DNA of 64,000 nucleotides from an uncultured SAR86 cluster bacterium (GCA_902587545.1 CACILL010000001.1:497391-561390); one strand, 5' to 3'. Numbered from the stretch's first letter, positions 1-9,522 are shown. Numbers and translations are program-made. Notes: generated by a model not told the origin, from the sequence alone.

Positions 1-18
1 ACAATTAAGGAGAAAAAA

Positions 19-423
19 ATGGATGAATATCAAATATGGTCAAATATGAATAGCGGCCTTATTTCCAATGCAATATATTTTGCAGGAATAGCTTTTTTAT
101 TATGGGTTGCTTTTAGAGCCGCAAACCAAATGAGAGCAGAGGATGCTGGAGTATTGAACAAAACTCTTGTGTCCTTATTTTCATTGGGGATTATTTTTAA
201 TGGTCTTTTTACAGGAGCTATTGCTTTTCAAATTATAGAGGGAACTGCTTATAGTCTTTCACAGCTTGAATCAATGAGCGCCTATTCACAAGCTTTTGTT
301 GATGCTTATGACGCAACTCCACCAGAAGCCGGGACGAATGTTTTTACTGCTAATCCAATTAATACAGGATGGTGGCTTGTCATCACAGTAATGATTTTTG
401 GTAGGATTTGGACTAAAGCCTAA
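19..423 (+). CDS. Small multi-pass membrane protein, unknown function
   Basis: A 134-residue protein I do not recognise. Hydrophobic segments near residues 18-36, 48-72 and 113-130 suggest three membrane spans. The stretch between the second and third (about 75-110) is polar and could be periplasmic. An AAGGAG Shine-Dalgarno sequence sits six bases before the ATG, so the start is secure. The gene ends just before a strong hairpin terminator shared with the convergent oxidoreductase gene, so it is the last gene of a unit entering from the left edge. It contains no cysteine or histidine cluster that would suggest metal or heme binding. Function cannot be inferred. Confidence 0.75.
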   Translation: MDEYQIWSNMNSGLISNAIYFAGIAFLLWVAFRAANQMRAEDAGVLNKTLVSLFSLGIIFNGLFTGAIAFQIIEGTAYSLSQLESMSAYSQAFVDAYDATPPEAGTNVFTANPINTGWWLVITVMIFGRIWTKA

Positions 424-433
424 AAGCAGACCT

Positions 434-467
434 AAAAAAAGGGGAGGCTTTGCCTCCCTTTTTTTTA
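434..467. terminator. Bidirectional rho-independent terminator
   Basis: A 7-bp GC-rich stem (GGGAGGC, 442-448, pairing with GCCTCCC, 452-458) has a TTT loop. An A-tract lies to the left and eight T to the right, so it can act on both strands. It separates two convergent genes, and the stop codon of the minus-strand gene lies inside the T-tract. Confidence 0.9.
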
Positions 468-1436
468 TATCTCAATTACAACTTTTCCAGTAGCAGTTCT
501 ATCCTCTAAAGATTTTATTGCCTCAACAGCTTGGTCCAAAGAGTAGCTTTTGGTAATTTCTGGTTTTAATTTGCCTTCACTATGCAAAGCAAATAATTCT
601 TCGAAGTTTTTGGCATTTTCTTCAGGTTCTCTGCCGGTAAAGCTTCCCCAGAAAACACCAACTATTGAGCACCCTTTTAAAAGAGCTAGATTTGTTGGAA
701 CTTTAGGAATTCCTGCAGGGAAACCGATAACCAATACTCTGCCTTTCCAGTTTACACATCTCATGCATTGTAAAAAGATATCTCCACCGACAGCATCATA
801 AATAACGTCTGCTCCTAAGCCATCAGTTAATTCTTTCACCTTCTCTTTTAGTTCGCCATCGCCATAGTTCACTAACTCGTCAGCACCTAATCTTTTTGCA
901 ATATCTAATTTTTCTTGGTTACTAGCAGCAGCTATAACTCTAGCACCCATTGCCTTACCAATTTCTATAGCAGTTGTTCCAACTCCGCCTCCTGCTCCAG
1001 TTACTAATAGTGTTTCGCCTTTCTTTAATTCTCCCCTTTGCTTCAAAGCATAGTAAGTCGTTCCATAATTTAAAGGAAAAGCAGCGCCATCTTTAAAATC
1101 CATTGACTCAGGTAACGGCATTAAAGTAGCTGCATAAGCAGATGTTTTTTCTGCTATCCCGCCATTACCGACCATTGCAATCACTCGGTCTCCTTCTTTC
1201 CAATCAGCTACACCTTCGCCTACCTCAGAAATTACTCCAGCAATCTCACCTCCTGGAGAGAAAGGAAAGGGCGGCTGAAACTGATACTTTCCTTGTACGA
1301 TTAAGACATCTGGAAAACTTACCCCAGCAGCTTTGACATCAATCACAACCATTCCTGGTTCTGCTCTGGGATCTTCTATTTCTTCTACTTTATGTGAATC
1401 TACGGGACCAAATTCTCTACAGACGTATGCTTTCAT
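465..1436 (-). CDS. NADPH:quinone oxidoreductase-like zinc-free MDR enzyme
   Basis: A 323-residue medium-chain dehydrogenase/reductase of the quinone oxidoreductase type. The N-terminal GroES-like domain (about 1-120) lacks the cysteine and histidine zinc ligands of true alcohol dehydrogenases. The Rossmann domain carries the nucleotide-binding motif TGAGGGVGTTA at about 146-156. Such enzymes use NADPH to reduce quinones or activated double bonds in the cytoplasm; the substrate here is unknown. Length is normal for the family. It follows gshA by 45 bp on the same strand, so co-transcription with pckA and gshA is possible. The annotated ATG fits the family N-terminus (MKAYVCREFG). Confidence 0.88.
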   Translation of the reverse strand: MKAYVCREFGPVDSHKVEEIEDPRAEPGMVVIDVKAAGVSFPDVLIVQGKYQFQPPFPFSPGGEIAGVISEVGEGVADWKEGDRVIAMVGNGGIAEKTSAYAATLMPLPESMDFKDGAAFPLNYGTTYYALKQRGELKKGETLLVTGAGGGVGTTAIEIGKAMGARVIAAASNQEKLDIAKRLGADELVNYGDGELKEKVKELTDGLGADVIYDAVGGDIFLQCMRCVNWKGRVLVIGFPAGIPKVPTNLALLKGCSIVGVFWGSFTGREPEENAKNFEELFALHSEGKLKPEITKSYSLDQAVEAIKSLEDRTATGKVVIEI

Positions 1437-1481
1437 ATTTCTCCTAATACCGATTTAATTATTTTTAAATAGACACAAACC

Positions 1482-3032
1482 TTATATATCGTTTACGAAT
1501 TTATCAAGATAAACCTCAAACTCTTCTTCTTGATGATTTTCTAACTTTTTGAATTTTTCCAATGAACTTTTAGCTTCTTCAGAAAGATAATTTAAGTCCT
1601 TTTCTAAGCTGTTAAGAGAGTTAAAATGCTCCTTCGCTAGCTCTAAATTTAATTCTTCCCAAGTTTTATTGCTATTTTTTAATTGATCAACAATGAGCCC
1701 GGAGGGCGTAAGTGAGGCATCGTTTAGTTTTCCTTCTTGCTTATCCAAAGATTTCATAACCTTTTCTACATAGTCACTCATTTCAGGGGGCATCTGTTCA
1801 AAAATGTCTCTTAAAGAATCAACTACTTTCATTCCCGAATCTTTGACAGTTATTTTTTCTTTATTTTTTAAAAGTTTAAGCCCAGGGTTTCTTCCTTCTT
1901 TTACAACATTTTCCCAATTGACTAAGAGTTCTTTAATTTCATCCTGAGTAGACTTTTTATCTTCACCAAAAAAACAACCAATTAAGTAGGCTTCTAAAAA
2001 ATAACTGGTATCTTCATCGATACCGCTTGGTAAGAAAGTATTATTATCCAATGCTCGAATCTCTACATAATCTATACCTTCATTTCTTAAAACATTAATA
2101 GGCCTTTCACCTGGCGGAGTAACTCTCTTTGGTCTAATTGAGCTGTAATATTCATTTTCAATTTGAATAATGGAAGTATTTATTTGTATTCTTTTGCCGT
2201 CTTTAATCACGCCAACTTCACCATATCTTTTGTGTTCTTTGGTTAAAGCATTTTTTAAATCTTTCAAATACTCGTCAATATTGTTGTAAGCAATGAAGAG
2301 ATTATCTTGCGCCTTGGACATGTAGCCCAATTCACTCATTCTTAGACAAGTTGCATATTCTAAAAATAAATCTTCTTTATTTAATTCTTGGAGGAAATTT
2401 TTTCTATCAGTGATAAAAGTTTTCGGCACTACTGGGCTTGATCCAAACAGATAAAGGATCATCCAAGCATTACGTCTAAAATTTCTTATTAGACTTAGAT
2501 AAGATTTATTTTTGAAAGTCTGGAGATCTTCTTCACCTCTTAAGTTTTCAAAGAACGCATCGCTAAAAGAAAAATTATAGTGAATGCCAGATACCGTTTG
2601 CATCATCGAACCGTATCGATAGCTCAATCCTGATCTATACAATGTTTTAAGAAGGCCAGAATTTGAAGTCCCATAATCAGCGAGTCTAATGGAATCTTCG
2701 TTCTCTATCTTGCACGGAATACTGCTTGGCCAAATGGTTTCAGGAGTTTCTTCAACAACAAATTTACAGATTTCATCTAGATTTTTAAGGACATCTTCTA
2801 TCGAGGAATGAGTAGGCGTTATTAGTTCCAATAAGGCCTCAGAAAAATCAGTCGTAATGTATTTGTTTGTGAGAGCCGAACCCAATGAGGAAGGGTGATC
2901 AGCACTTGAAATGGTTTTATCTTTTGAAACCCTAAGCGATTCTTTTTCAATTCCTCGAGAAATTGAATTTTCTAGGTTTATATCACCCTTATCGGCCAGA
3001 AGCGATAAGGCCTCTCCCAAAGACCTTGTCAT
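1482..3032 (-). CDS. gshA: Glutamate-cysteine ligase
   Basis: A 516-residue ligase that joins glutamate and cysteine using ATP, the first step of glutathione synthesis in the cytoplasm. It belongs to the gammaproteobacterial GshA family, whose usual length is about 520. Visible signatures are the N-terminal RGIEKESLR stretch (26-34), TTDFSEALLELITP near 60-73 and the substrate-site segment GIHYNFSFSD near 149-158. It starts 8 bp after pckA on the same strand, so the two are probably one transcript. No gshB occurs in the window. A glutathione transferase at 8491-9348 would be one consumer of the product. Confidence 0.95.
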   Translation of the reverse strand: MTRSLGEALSLLADKGDINLENSISRGIEKESLRVSKDKTISSADHPSSLGSALTNKYITTDFSEALLELITPTHSSIEDVLKNLDEICKFVVEETPETIWPSSIPCKIENEDSIRLADYGTSNSGLLKTLYRSGLSYRYGSMMQTVSGIHYNFSFSDAFFENLRGEEDLQTFKNKSYLSLIRNFRRNAWMILYLFGSSPVVPKTFITDRKNFLQELNKEDLFLEYATCLRMSELGYMSKAQDNLFIAYNNIDEYLKDLKNALTKEHKRYGEVGVIKDGKRIQINTSIIQIENEYYSSIRPKRVTPPGERPINVLRNEGIDYVEIRALDNNTFLPSGIDEDTSYFLEAYLIGCFFGEDKKSTQDEIKELLVNWENVVKEGRNPGLKLLKNKEKITVKDSGMKVVDSLRDIFEQMPPEMSDYVEKVMKSLDKQEGKLNDASLTPSGLIVDQLKNSNKTWEELNLELAKEHFNSLNSLEKDLNYLSEEAKSSLEKFKKLENHQEEEFEVYLDKFVNDI

Positions 3033-3039
3033 AAATTTT

Positions 3040-4563
3040 TTAGATAATTGGCCCAGCTTGTCTAATTGCGTCTGGGATATCGAACTTATCTATGTTTTCC
3101 TTAAATTTAGCTGCTAATTCTTTAGCAGCGTTGTCATAATCATCCTTACTAGACCATGTTTCAGCTGGATTTAAAAGCTTCGTATCGACACCATTAAGCT
3201 TTGTAGGTACTTTTACATTCATTATTTCAAGTTTTTCAGTTTCAGCATCATTAATAGAGCCATCTTGTATGGCTTTAATAACGGCTCTAGTTACAGGAAT
3301 ATCAAAGCGCTTGCCAACTCCATAAGGACCACCAGTCCAGCCAGAATTAACGATAAAAACCTTGCTACCAAATTCTTCTATCCTTTTTATAAGTAACTCT
3401 GCATAAACTTTAGCGGGCCTTGGAAAAAAAGGGGCGCCGTAACAGTTTGAAAAAGTGGAGTCGATATCAGATGATGAACCCAACTCTGTCGAACCTACTT
3501 TAGCTGTATAACCACTAAGGAAATGATAAGCAGCAGCCTCTTTAGATAAAATCGAAACTGGCGGCATGACGCCAGTTAAATCGCACGTAAGAAAAATTAT
3601 GTTTTGAGGTTCACCGCCATAATTTTTTTCTAGGTGTTGCTCAACATGACTTAAAGGGTAAACCGCTCGAGTATTTTCAGTGAGAGTTTGATCAGTGTAG
3701 TCAATTTCCAAAGTAGAAGGATTAAAGATGACATTTTCAACCACTGAACCATGTTTTATGGCATTCCATATGACGGGTTCATTTTTTTGAGATAAATCAA
3801 CCGTCTTAGCATAGCAGCCGCCTTCAATATTAAAGACGATTCCATTTCCCCAGCCATGTTCATCATCTCCGATGAGCCATCTTTCTGGATCAGCAGAAAG
3901 AGTAGTTTTGCCTGTGCCCGATAAACCAAAAAATAAAGATACATCTCCATCTGCTCCAGCATTGGCAGCACAATGCATAGGCAATACATCTGCATCTGGC
4001 AATATAAAATTCATAACCCCAAACATAGACTTTTTCATTTCTCCGGCATATGCGATTCCAAGAATCAGAACTTTCTTCTCACTGAAATTGACCATGATAG
4101 CGCCATCCGAGTTTGTGCCATGAAGCTCAGGCTTACACTCAAAGTTTGGAAGAGATCTCAAAGTCCATACATCTTTTTCAGCAGGATTAAATGAGCTTGG
4201 TTTTATAAATAAGCTTTGACAAAAAACATTATGCCAAGCCAATTCGTTTTCAACATGAACCGGCTGGTAATGTTCATCACTTGCGCCAACATGCATGTCG
4301 GCTGTAAAAATATTTTTATCTTCAATGTAATCTTCAGATTCTTGCCATAGCTTAGAAAACTTTTCAGGTTCTATTGGTTGGCTGTCAGAGTTCCAATTTA
4401 CCGAATCATGGGTAATTTCGTCATCGACTATGAACTTATCTGCTGGACTTCTACCTGTCCTTTTGCCTGTGGTAACTACTAGCGCACCATTGCTCGCAAT
4501 GACACCTTCTTTGTTATCAACTGCAATTTTTATGAGGTCGTCAATTGGTAGGTTAGAATTCAA
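3040..4563 (-). CDS. pckA: Phosphoenolpyruvate carboxykinase (ATP)
   Basis: A 507-residue enzyme converting oxaloacetate and ATP to phosphoenolpyruvate and CO2, the entry to gluconeogenesis. The P-loop reads GLSGTGKTT (213-221), followed by IGDDEHGW (231-238); the TGKRTGRSP substrate loop is at 32-40. It is about 25-30 residues shorter than the E. coli enzyme at the N-terminus but matches shorter bacterial homologues. The start is unusual: the first in-frame initiator is TTG at 4561-4563. An in-frame TGA (4570-4572) closes the frame nine bases upstream, there is no nearby ATG, and no clear Shine-Dalgarno is seen. A sigma70-like promoter lies 40-70 bp upstream. Confidence 0.95.
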   Translation of the reverse strand: MNSNLPIDDLIKIAVDNKEGVIASNGALVVTTGKRTGRSPADKFIVDDEITHDSVNWNSDSQPIEPEKFSKLWQESEDYIEDKNIFTADMHVGASDEHYQPVHVENELAWHNVFCQSLFIKPSSFNPAEKDVWTLRSLPNFECKPELHGTNSDGAIMVNFSEKKVLILGIAYAGEMKKSMFGVMNFILPDADVLPMHCAANAGADGDVSLFFGLSGTGKTTLSADPERWLIGDDEHGWGNGIVFNIEGGCYAKTVDLSQKNEPVIWNAIKHGSVVENVIFNPSTLEIDYTDQTLTENTRAVYPLSHVEQHLEKNYGGEPQNIIFLTCDLTGVMPPVSILSKEAAAYHFLSGYTAKVGSTELGSSSDIDSTFSNCYGAPFFPRPAKVYAELLIKRIEEFGSKVFIVNSGWTGGPYGVGKRFDIPVTRAVIKAIQDGSINDAETEKLEIMNVKVPTKLNGVDTKLLNPAETWSSKDDYDNAAKELAAKFKENIDKFDIPDAIRQAGPII

Positions 4564-4603
4564 GATTATTCAAGATATAAAAATTAGTTAAAAAAGGTAG
4601 ATT

Positions 4604-4633
4604 ATTATGCCAAACTTCTTAAACACTTCTCAA
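4604..4633 (-). promoter_or_regulatory. Sigma70-type promoter for pckA
   Basis: On the minus strand TTGAGA (4628-4633) is followed, after 18 bp, by CATAAT (4604-4609). These match the -35 and -10 consensus at 4/6 and 5/6. The predicted start site gives a leader of roughly 35 nt before the TTG start of pckA. No other promoter-like pair fits better in this divergent spacer. Confidence 0.5.
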
Positions 4634-4661
4634 GAGAGATGGGAATTGTTCTTATTTTATA

Positions 4662-5612
4662 ATGAATGAAACTATAGAATTAAAAAGTGGTCAACAAGGA
4701 TATCTAGAATACAAATCTTCTAATCCTTTTGAGTTTTATCATATTTTAAATGAGCTAGATAAAGCTCCCCAAATAGACGCACAAGGCTGGTTGATATTTC
4801 CGGAAAAGGGTAATGGCCCGTTTCCAGTTATATTTTGTGTGCATGGAAGCGACAACTGGGCAGGGCACCATCATGAGCACATATTAAATTTTTTAGAAGC
4901 AGGATTTGCGATTTTCAGGGTGCATAGCTTTGACTCGCGAGGCGTAGCATCAACTGTTGAAGATCAGATGTCTGTTACTGCAGCCATGATGATGGTAGAT
5001 ACTTTCGAGGCCCTTAAAATTATATCCAGACACCCTGATATCGACTCTTCAAGAATTGGCATTACCGGTTGGAGCCTCGGTGGAACAGTGAGTTTCTATT
5101 CATTTTGGGAGCCCTTAGCTGAAAAATTAGCTCCCAATGGCGAAAGATTTAAATGTTGTTTGCCATTTTATCCAGCAACTTACATTAAGCCTGAGGAAAA
5201 CAGGTGGAATTCTGGACCGATCTTAAACCTTGTTGGTGAAAGCGATAATTACACTCCAGCAGCCTTAGTGCATCAAATGTCAGATATAGTTAATGCTTCT
5301 GGAGGTAATAGTTCAGTGATTTCTTATCCCGGGGGAGAACATAGTTTTGATTCCATCAATCCTGTTACACATTGGCCTGATGCTATAGCTGTTTCAGAAA
5401 AATTCTGTACCGTTGCTAAAGATGGAAATATGACTTACGAAACGGACTCTGGAGAAAAATTAGGAATGAACCAACCTGAAGATAGATTAAAAATTTTTGA
5501 ATCTGGAGAAATCCACTTTGGGGCCAGTACTGGAGGCGATTGGTCAATCAGACGCCAATGTCAAAAAGATGCTTTAGAATTTTTCAACAAGCATCTGAAA
5601 AGCAATAATTAA
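4662..5612 (+). CDS. Alpha/beta-hydrolase, dienelactone hydrolase-like
   Basis: A 316-residue cytoplasmic alpha/beta-hydrolase. The nucleophile elbow is GWSLGG (Ser138), the likely acid is Asp195 in GESDNY, and the likely base is His227 in GGEHSF. The oxyanion region VHGSDNW is near 60-66. This layout matches the dienelactone hydrolase branch, which acts on lactones and small esters; the true substrate is unknown. It overlaps the convergent carboxylesterase by 4 nt at its 3' end. The start is less certain than the rest: no Shine-Dalgarno precedes the ATG, and a TATAAT box (4658-4663) overlaps it. Initiation could therefore be leaderless or lie further downstream. Confidence 0.85.
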   Translation: MNETIELKSGQQGYLEYKSSNPFEFYHILNELDKAPQIDAQGWLIFPEKGNGPFPVIFCVHGSDNWAGHHHEHILNFLEAGFAIFRVHSFDSRGVASTVEDQMSVTAAMMMVDTFEALKIISRHPDIDSSRIGITGWSLGGTVSFYSFWEPLAEKLAPNGERFKCCLPFYPATYIKPEENRWNSGPILNLVGESDNYTPAALVHQMSDIVNASGGNSSVISYPGGEHSFDSINPVTHWPDAIAVSEKFCTVAKDGNMTYETDSGEKLGMNQPEDRLKIFESGEIHFGASTGGDWSIRRQCQKDALEFFNKHLKSNN

Positions 5613-7267
5613 AATTTATTAAAATAGTCAGCTAAAGCTTCGAAGACTTTATAGTCTTTTAATTTACTTTCGTAAACACTGTCTCCGTAAATCCTTGCAG
5701 TTGGTTCTTGAGAAGAAAATTCAGGCCAAGAGTCATTGGGAACTCCAGTCTTAGCAAATTCAGTCCAATCATTGAGCATAATTTCGCTCAGTTCTTCGTC
5801 CCAATCATCTCGTGCTACGAAAGGGAAGAAGCTTCCAAAAATATATGCCAGCTCTAGTGCATGAGTTGCACCAATGGTCTGTTTTTCCGATGGAACCGCT
5901 CTTTCAAAAAAATACAAATAGGTCTTTAAACCATCATCACTTCTTTTTTGAGCAGAATAATAAGCGGGCCCACCAAACCAAATGTCTCCCCAAACCTGAG
6001 CAGCAGCGTCATAATCACTTCCTTCCATTGAGTTTACATAAGCAGTGACTGATTCAGGCACTTCCCCTGAAAAGCCATCTAATAATATTTCCCAAAACTC
6101 ATCTAACCAATCTTCTCCGCTGAATGATGCTTCAAAAATCGGCTCTGGAAATATTAGCGGAACCAATGTTGTGCCCTCATTAGCATTAAAACCTGTGATG
6201 TATGGCACATTGTGAGTTGCCCCATTCCGATAGGCTTCGTTGAACATATAAGGAAAAACATATCCATCAACTATCTGAGTTACATTACTAATTAAGTTAG
6301 CGTCTTTTTCAGAATCAGAAATTTGTATGAATTCTTCAGCTGGAATCTTTCTAAGATTCTCTAGAGCTTTTTCATCGTTATCAACTCCAAAATGTTCCGC
6401 GAGCTCCAAGCCTATATCTTCTGCAGATCGGTTTCTTGAATTATCTCTCAAGGAGCGAGTACCCAAAATACCAGAGCCACTTTGAGAAATTGCTTTGTGG
6501 AATAATCCTTTAGAAAGCGGGCTAGATAAAAGAGTTCCCACTGCCTGACCGCCTGCTGATTCTCCAAAAATAGTTACATTATTGGGATCACCACCAAAAT
6601 TTGAAATATTATTTTTTACCCAATTTAATGCCATTATTTGATCTAAAGACGCATAATTTCCTGATACTCCAGCTTCTGATTCAGCTGATAATGCTGGATG
6701 AGCAAACCAGCCAAGTGATCCCAAACGATAATTAATGGTTACAAGAATTACATCTTTTTTAGCAAACTTTGAAGTAAGATATATAGCATCTCCTCCTGAT
6801 CCAAATCTTCCAGCGCCACCATGAATCCAAAACATCACCGGTAGATTTTCAGCATTTTCAGGCGCAATAACATTTAAAAATAGACAGTCTTCTGAAAAAT
6901 CACCAGTTGATAGTGTTGGGGCAAAAAAAGACAGACTTTTAATTATCAGCTTTTGATACCAAGCCAAACCATAACCATCTAGCATTAAATCCAAGAAGGC
7001 AGAGTTTCCTATGTTAGTTGGCTGCATGCATGCAGAACCCAAACTATCTGCTTTTTTAATTCCTTCCCAAGACTTTATGGGTTTGGGTGTTTGCCATCTC
7101 AAGTCTCCCAAAGGTGCTTCTGCATAAGGGATACCTAAAAAGAAGTTAACTTGATTTTCTTCATAACCTTGAAGTTTTCCTTTTGAGGTTTCTATTACTT
7201 TGGATGGAGATGATGAAGAACAGCTAACAAAAAAAACTATTAAGATAAGAAAAGATAAAACTTTCAT
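5609..7267 (-). CDS. Carboxylesterase type B, predicted lipoprotein
   Basis: A type B carboxylesterase of about 552 residues. I start it at the ATG at 7265-7267 rather than an upstream in-frame ATG at 7298-7300. That ATG shares a base with the stop of the preceding gene (TAATG) and begins a clean lipoprotein signal, MKVLSFLILIVFFVSC, with the lipidated cysteine at 16. The nucleophile motif GESAGG has Ser about 237. NANEGTT carries the acid Glu and GATHALEL the catalytic His. The family hydrolyses carboxylic esters; here it would be anchored to a membrane facing the periplasm or exterior. It is probably co-expressed with the small membrane protein upstream. Confidence 0.9.
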   Translation of the reverse strand: MKVLSFLILIVFFVSCSSSSPSKVIETSKGKLQGYEENQVNFFLGIPYAEAPLGDLRWQTPKPIKSWEGIKKADSLGSACMQPTNIGNSAFLDLMLDGYGLAWYQKLIIKSLSFFAPTLSTGDFSEDCLFLNVIAPENAENLPVMFWIHGGAGRFGSGGDAIYLTSKFAKKDVILVTINYRLGSLGWFAHPALSAESEAGVSGNYASLDQIMALNWVKNNISNFGGDPNNVTIFGESAGGQAVGTLLSSPLSKGLFHKAISQSGSGILGTRSLRDNSRNRSAEDIGLELAEHFGVDNDEKALENLRKIPAEEFIQISDSEKDANLISNVTQIVDGYVFPYMFNEAYRNGATHNVPYITGFNANEGTTLVPLIFPEPIFEASFSGEDWLDEFWEILLDGFSGEVPESVTAYVNSMEGSDYDAAAQVWGDIWFGGPAYYSAQKRSDDGLKTYLYFFERAVPSEKQTIGATHALELAYIFGSFFPFVARDDWDEELSEIMLNDWTEFAKTGVPNDSWPEFSSQEPTARIYGDSVYESKLKDYKVFEALADYFNKF

Positions 7268-7647
7268 TAAAAAATAAAGTCTCTTTTCGTATAACGCCAA
7301 TAGGAAATTACGAAAACAATAAGCTCATTTGCAAAAGCAATTGCAGTGCCTGTACCAAAACTATTATCTAGAAAAAAACTTAATGTTCTTCCAATTAGAA
7401 AGCTACCCATCAAAATACCAAAAGTTAAATAAACTTTTTTTCTAAGCCTAACTCGATAGACACTTATCAAAGACATTAATCCCAGAATCGTAAAAAAAGA
7501 ATACCAAGCCCTGGTTTCGCTTAAAAAGAAATCAGAGGTTTCATAGATACCAATCATATCGGAAATAAGTCCCGGGAAGAAAAGCCCTAAAACTCCAAAG
7601 CCGAACCATTCGATCCCAAATATAAATAGAAAAACTTTATCTAACAT
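7267..7647 (-). CDS. Four-helix membrane protein, possibly DUF4345-like
   Basis: A 126-residue protein with four predicted membrane helices (about 5-30, 47-65, 72-92, 100-118) and short basic loops such as RVRLRKK. Its size and helix layout resemble the DUF4345 family, but no diagnostic motif allows a firm assignment. It precedes the lipoprotein carboxylesterase with a TAATG stop/start overlap, so the two are very probably translationally coupled. Function unknown. Confidence 0.7.
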   Translation of the reverse strand: MLDKVFLFIFGIEWFGFGVLGLFFPGLISDMIGIYETSDFFLSETRAWYSFFTILGLMSLISVYRVRLRKKVYLTFGILMGSFLIGRTLSFFLDNSFGTGTAIAFANELIVFVISYWRYTKRDFIF

Positions 7648-7702
7648 GAACTTTTAATTTTTTTGATAGCATATATATTTATTTAAGCATATAAACAGCA
7701 GC

Positions 7703-8494
7703 ATGACTAAAAGAGGTTCTTTTTACGTAATCGGTATCTTATTTATTCTTATCTTGGGAGGCTGGTTTGCATATGAAAAATATTGGGAGTATCGAGTTAA
7801 AGAAGGCGCTAAAGCTCTTGGATATGAACTCAATGACGAAGAAGTTAAATACTGGGTTAACAGAATAAGAAGTTACAACAAGATTGACGGCTTTGATGAA
7901 GATATTGAAGAATTTGTTGAGCAAGATAAGATTGCTATGCCTCCGACTGATGGCTTTTTATTTATAGGAAGTTCTTCAATCAGATTATGGCAGTCTTTGG
8001 AAGTTGATATGAGTCCGCTTAAGGTCATTAACAGAGGCTTCGGAGGAGCACACACCAAACATATAAACCGCCATAAAGATAAGATCGTTTTTCCATACAA
8101 ACCAAAGGCAATAGTATTTTTCTGCGGTACAAACGATATCAATGGTTGGAATTCCCCTGAAGATGTTTTTGCTGAATTTGAATCCTTCTATAATTCTGTA
8201 AAAGAAAAGCTTCCAAAAACAATGGTTTTTGCTATCAGCATTCAGCCTTCTCCTAGTCGATTTGACCAAAGACCCAGACAGCAAAAATGGAATGAATCGG
8301 TCAGAAATTTGGCTGGGACGGAGTCCAGCCTAATTTTTGTTGACGTCTCACCACCAATGTTATCCGATGACAATAAGCCTAGACCCGAACTTTATACAGA
8401 AGACTTACTTCACATGAATCAAGAGGGCTATAAAATTTGGACTAAATTGCTAAGGAAAAATTTGAAAGAATATTTCCCAGATGATTTTCTATGA
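7703..8494 (+). CDS. Membrane-anchored SGNH/GDSL hydrolase
   Basis: A 263-residue SGNH-type esterase. One N-terminal hydrophobic helix (about 7-24) without a clear cleavage site suggests an anchored, periplasm-facing enzyme. The family blocks are visible in order: GSSSIRLW (89-96, nucleophile Ser about 91), the glycine of RGFGGAH (111-117), GTND (142-145, with the oxyanion Asn) and the C-terminal DLLHMNQEGY carrying the Asp/His pair. Members hydrolyse esters or acetylated sugars; the substrate is not readable. The last codon overlaps the next gene's ATG (ATGA), so it is co-translated with the glutathione transferase. Confidence 0.88.
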   Translation: MTKRGSFYVIGILFILILGGWFAYEKYWEYRVKEGAKALGYELNDEEVKYWVNRIRSYNKIDGFDEDIEEFVEQDKIAMPPTDGFLFIGSSSIRLWQSLEVDMSPLKVINRGFGGAHTKHINRHKDKIVFPYKPKAIVFFCGTNDINGWNSPEDVFAEFESFYNSVKEKLPKTMVFAISIQPSPSRFDQRPRQQKWNESVRNLAGTESSLIFVDVSPPMLSDDNKPRPELYTEDLLHMNQEGYKIWTKLLRKNLKEYFPDDFL

Positions 8495-9348
8495 AATTAA
8501 AGTTGTATCATGCTAAGTGGTCTTTGTGTAGTCAAATGGTTCGTGTTGCTATGGAAGAAAAAGGGCTTTCTTATGAAAGCAACCTGATAAAACTTTGCGA
8601 TCAATATCCAGAGGCAGAGAATCTTTCAACGGAATATCTCGCAATAAATCCAAAAGGTATTGTGCCTACATTAGACTTTAATGGAGAAATAGTTACGGAA
8701 AGCACGAACATTATTAAAAAATTAAATTCTTTTTCTGGTGAAATAGACATAGATTTGTGGCCAGAAGACGTAGACCAAGAGAAACTTAATACCTGGGTAG
8801 AAGATACCACTCTGACTGATGGCGTTCCTTTAGGGAAAACTTTAGGTACCGCAATACCACCTTTCTCGATAATTCTTATAAATTTCATGGTCAAAAAATA
8901 TTTATCTATTTTTCAAGCCATTAAAATCTTTTGGAAACATCCTTTGAGAGAAAGAGGACGCTTTTTCTTAGTTATGAAATTTTTCAATATCCAAAAGCCA
9001 GTTGCAGAGAGATGCTACAAAGTACTGGCAAAAAGTCTGCTTGATATTGAAAAAAATTTAGAAAACTCTGGCCCTTACTTTCTAGGCAAATTTTCACACA
9101 TAGATATAAATTTAATGTGCTGCTTGCACAGACTAACAGACGTAAGACTTGAAAAGATTCTGGAGTCAAAAGAACTGCCAAACGTAAAAAATTATTGGGA
9201 ACTTTTAAAAAGTAGAAAAAGTTATCAAAAATGTATTTTAGATTTCTATGGAGAAAAGGAAAACGGAGATATTGAAGAGGTGTTTGGACCACATGACTCC
9301 ATGCATTTAGAGCCTCTTATGAGTATGATTAAAAAATATAAAACTTAA
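8491..9348 (+). CDS. Glutathione S-transferase family protein
   Basis: A 285-residue protein with an N-terminal thioredoxin-like GST domain. LYHAKWSLCSQMVR (4-17) places a Ser/Cys pair where GSTs bind the glutathione thiol. NPKGIVPTLDFNG has the conserved cis-proline, and TEST begins the glutamyl-binding turn. The C-terminal half is helical and longer than in most GSTs. It overlaps the SGNH hydrolase by 4 nt. It probably conjugates or reduces substrates with the glutathione made through gshA; the substrate is unknown. Confidence 0.85.
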   Translation: MKLKLYHAKWSLCSQMVRVAMEEKGLSYESNLIKLCDQYPEAENLSTEYLAINPKGIVPTLDFNGEIVTESTNIIKKLNSFSGEIDIDLWPEDVDQEKLNTWVEDTTLTDGVPLGKTLGTAIPPFSIILINFMVKKYLSIFQAIKIFWKHPLRERGRFFLVMKFFNIQKPVAERCYKVLAKSLLDIEKNLENSGPYFLGKFSHIDINLMCCLHRLTDVRLEKILESKELPNVKNYWELLKSRKSYQKCILDFYGEKENGDIEEVFGPHDSMHLEPLMSMIKKYKT

Positions 9349-9360
9349 AACTTTAGCTAT

Positions 9361-9522
9361 TTAGTAAACTAAAGGATGTTTTATATGAAACTTTCTTTTT
9401 TTTTGTCTCAATCTGTCAAGATGGGCATATAAATTATTGCTTCTTTGCAAGAGCGTTTTCTTCAAACGAGCCCTTCTTCGTCTTGCATGGATTGATCGGC
9501 TTAACCGTTCGTTTCTATCCAT
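9361..9522 (-). CDS. Candidate small arginine-rich basic protein (53 aa)
   Basis: A 53-codon frame from ATG (9520-9522) to TAA (9361-9363), in an otherwise empty 250-bp spacer. The product has about a dozen Arg, several Lys and His and only three acidic residues, with runs such as SIHARRRRARLKK. This would suit nucleic-acid binding. It has no membrane segment and I recognise no family. No Shine-Dalgarno is evident, and AT-rich DNA can yield chance frames. Against chance is a GC- and arginine-rich stretch unlike the surrounding non-coding DNA. The opposite strand shows no better frame. Confidence 0.38.
   Translation of the reverse strand: MDRNERLSRSIHARRRRARLKKTLLQRSNNLYAHLDRLRQKKRKFHIKHPLVY

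Noticed and set aside
7268..7300. Upstream ATG that would lengthen the carboxylesterase by 11 residues
   Set aside because: It would bury the lipoprotein signal; the downstream ATG has the TAATG overlap and gives a proper signal peptide.
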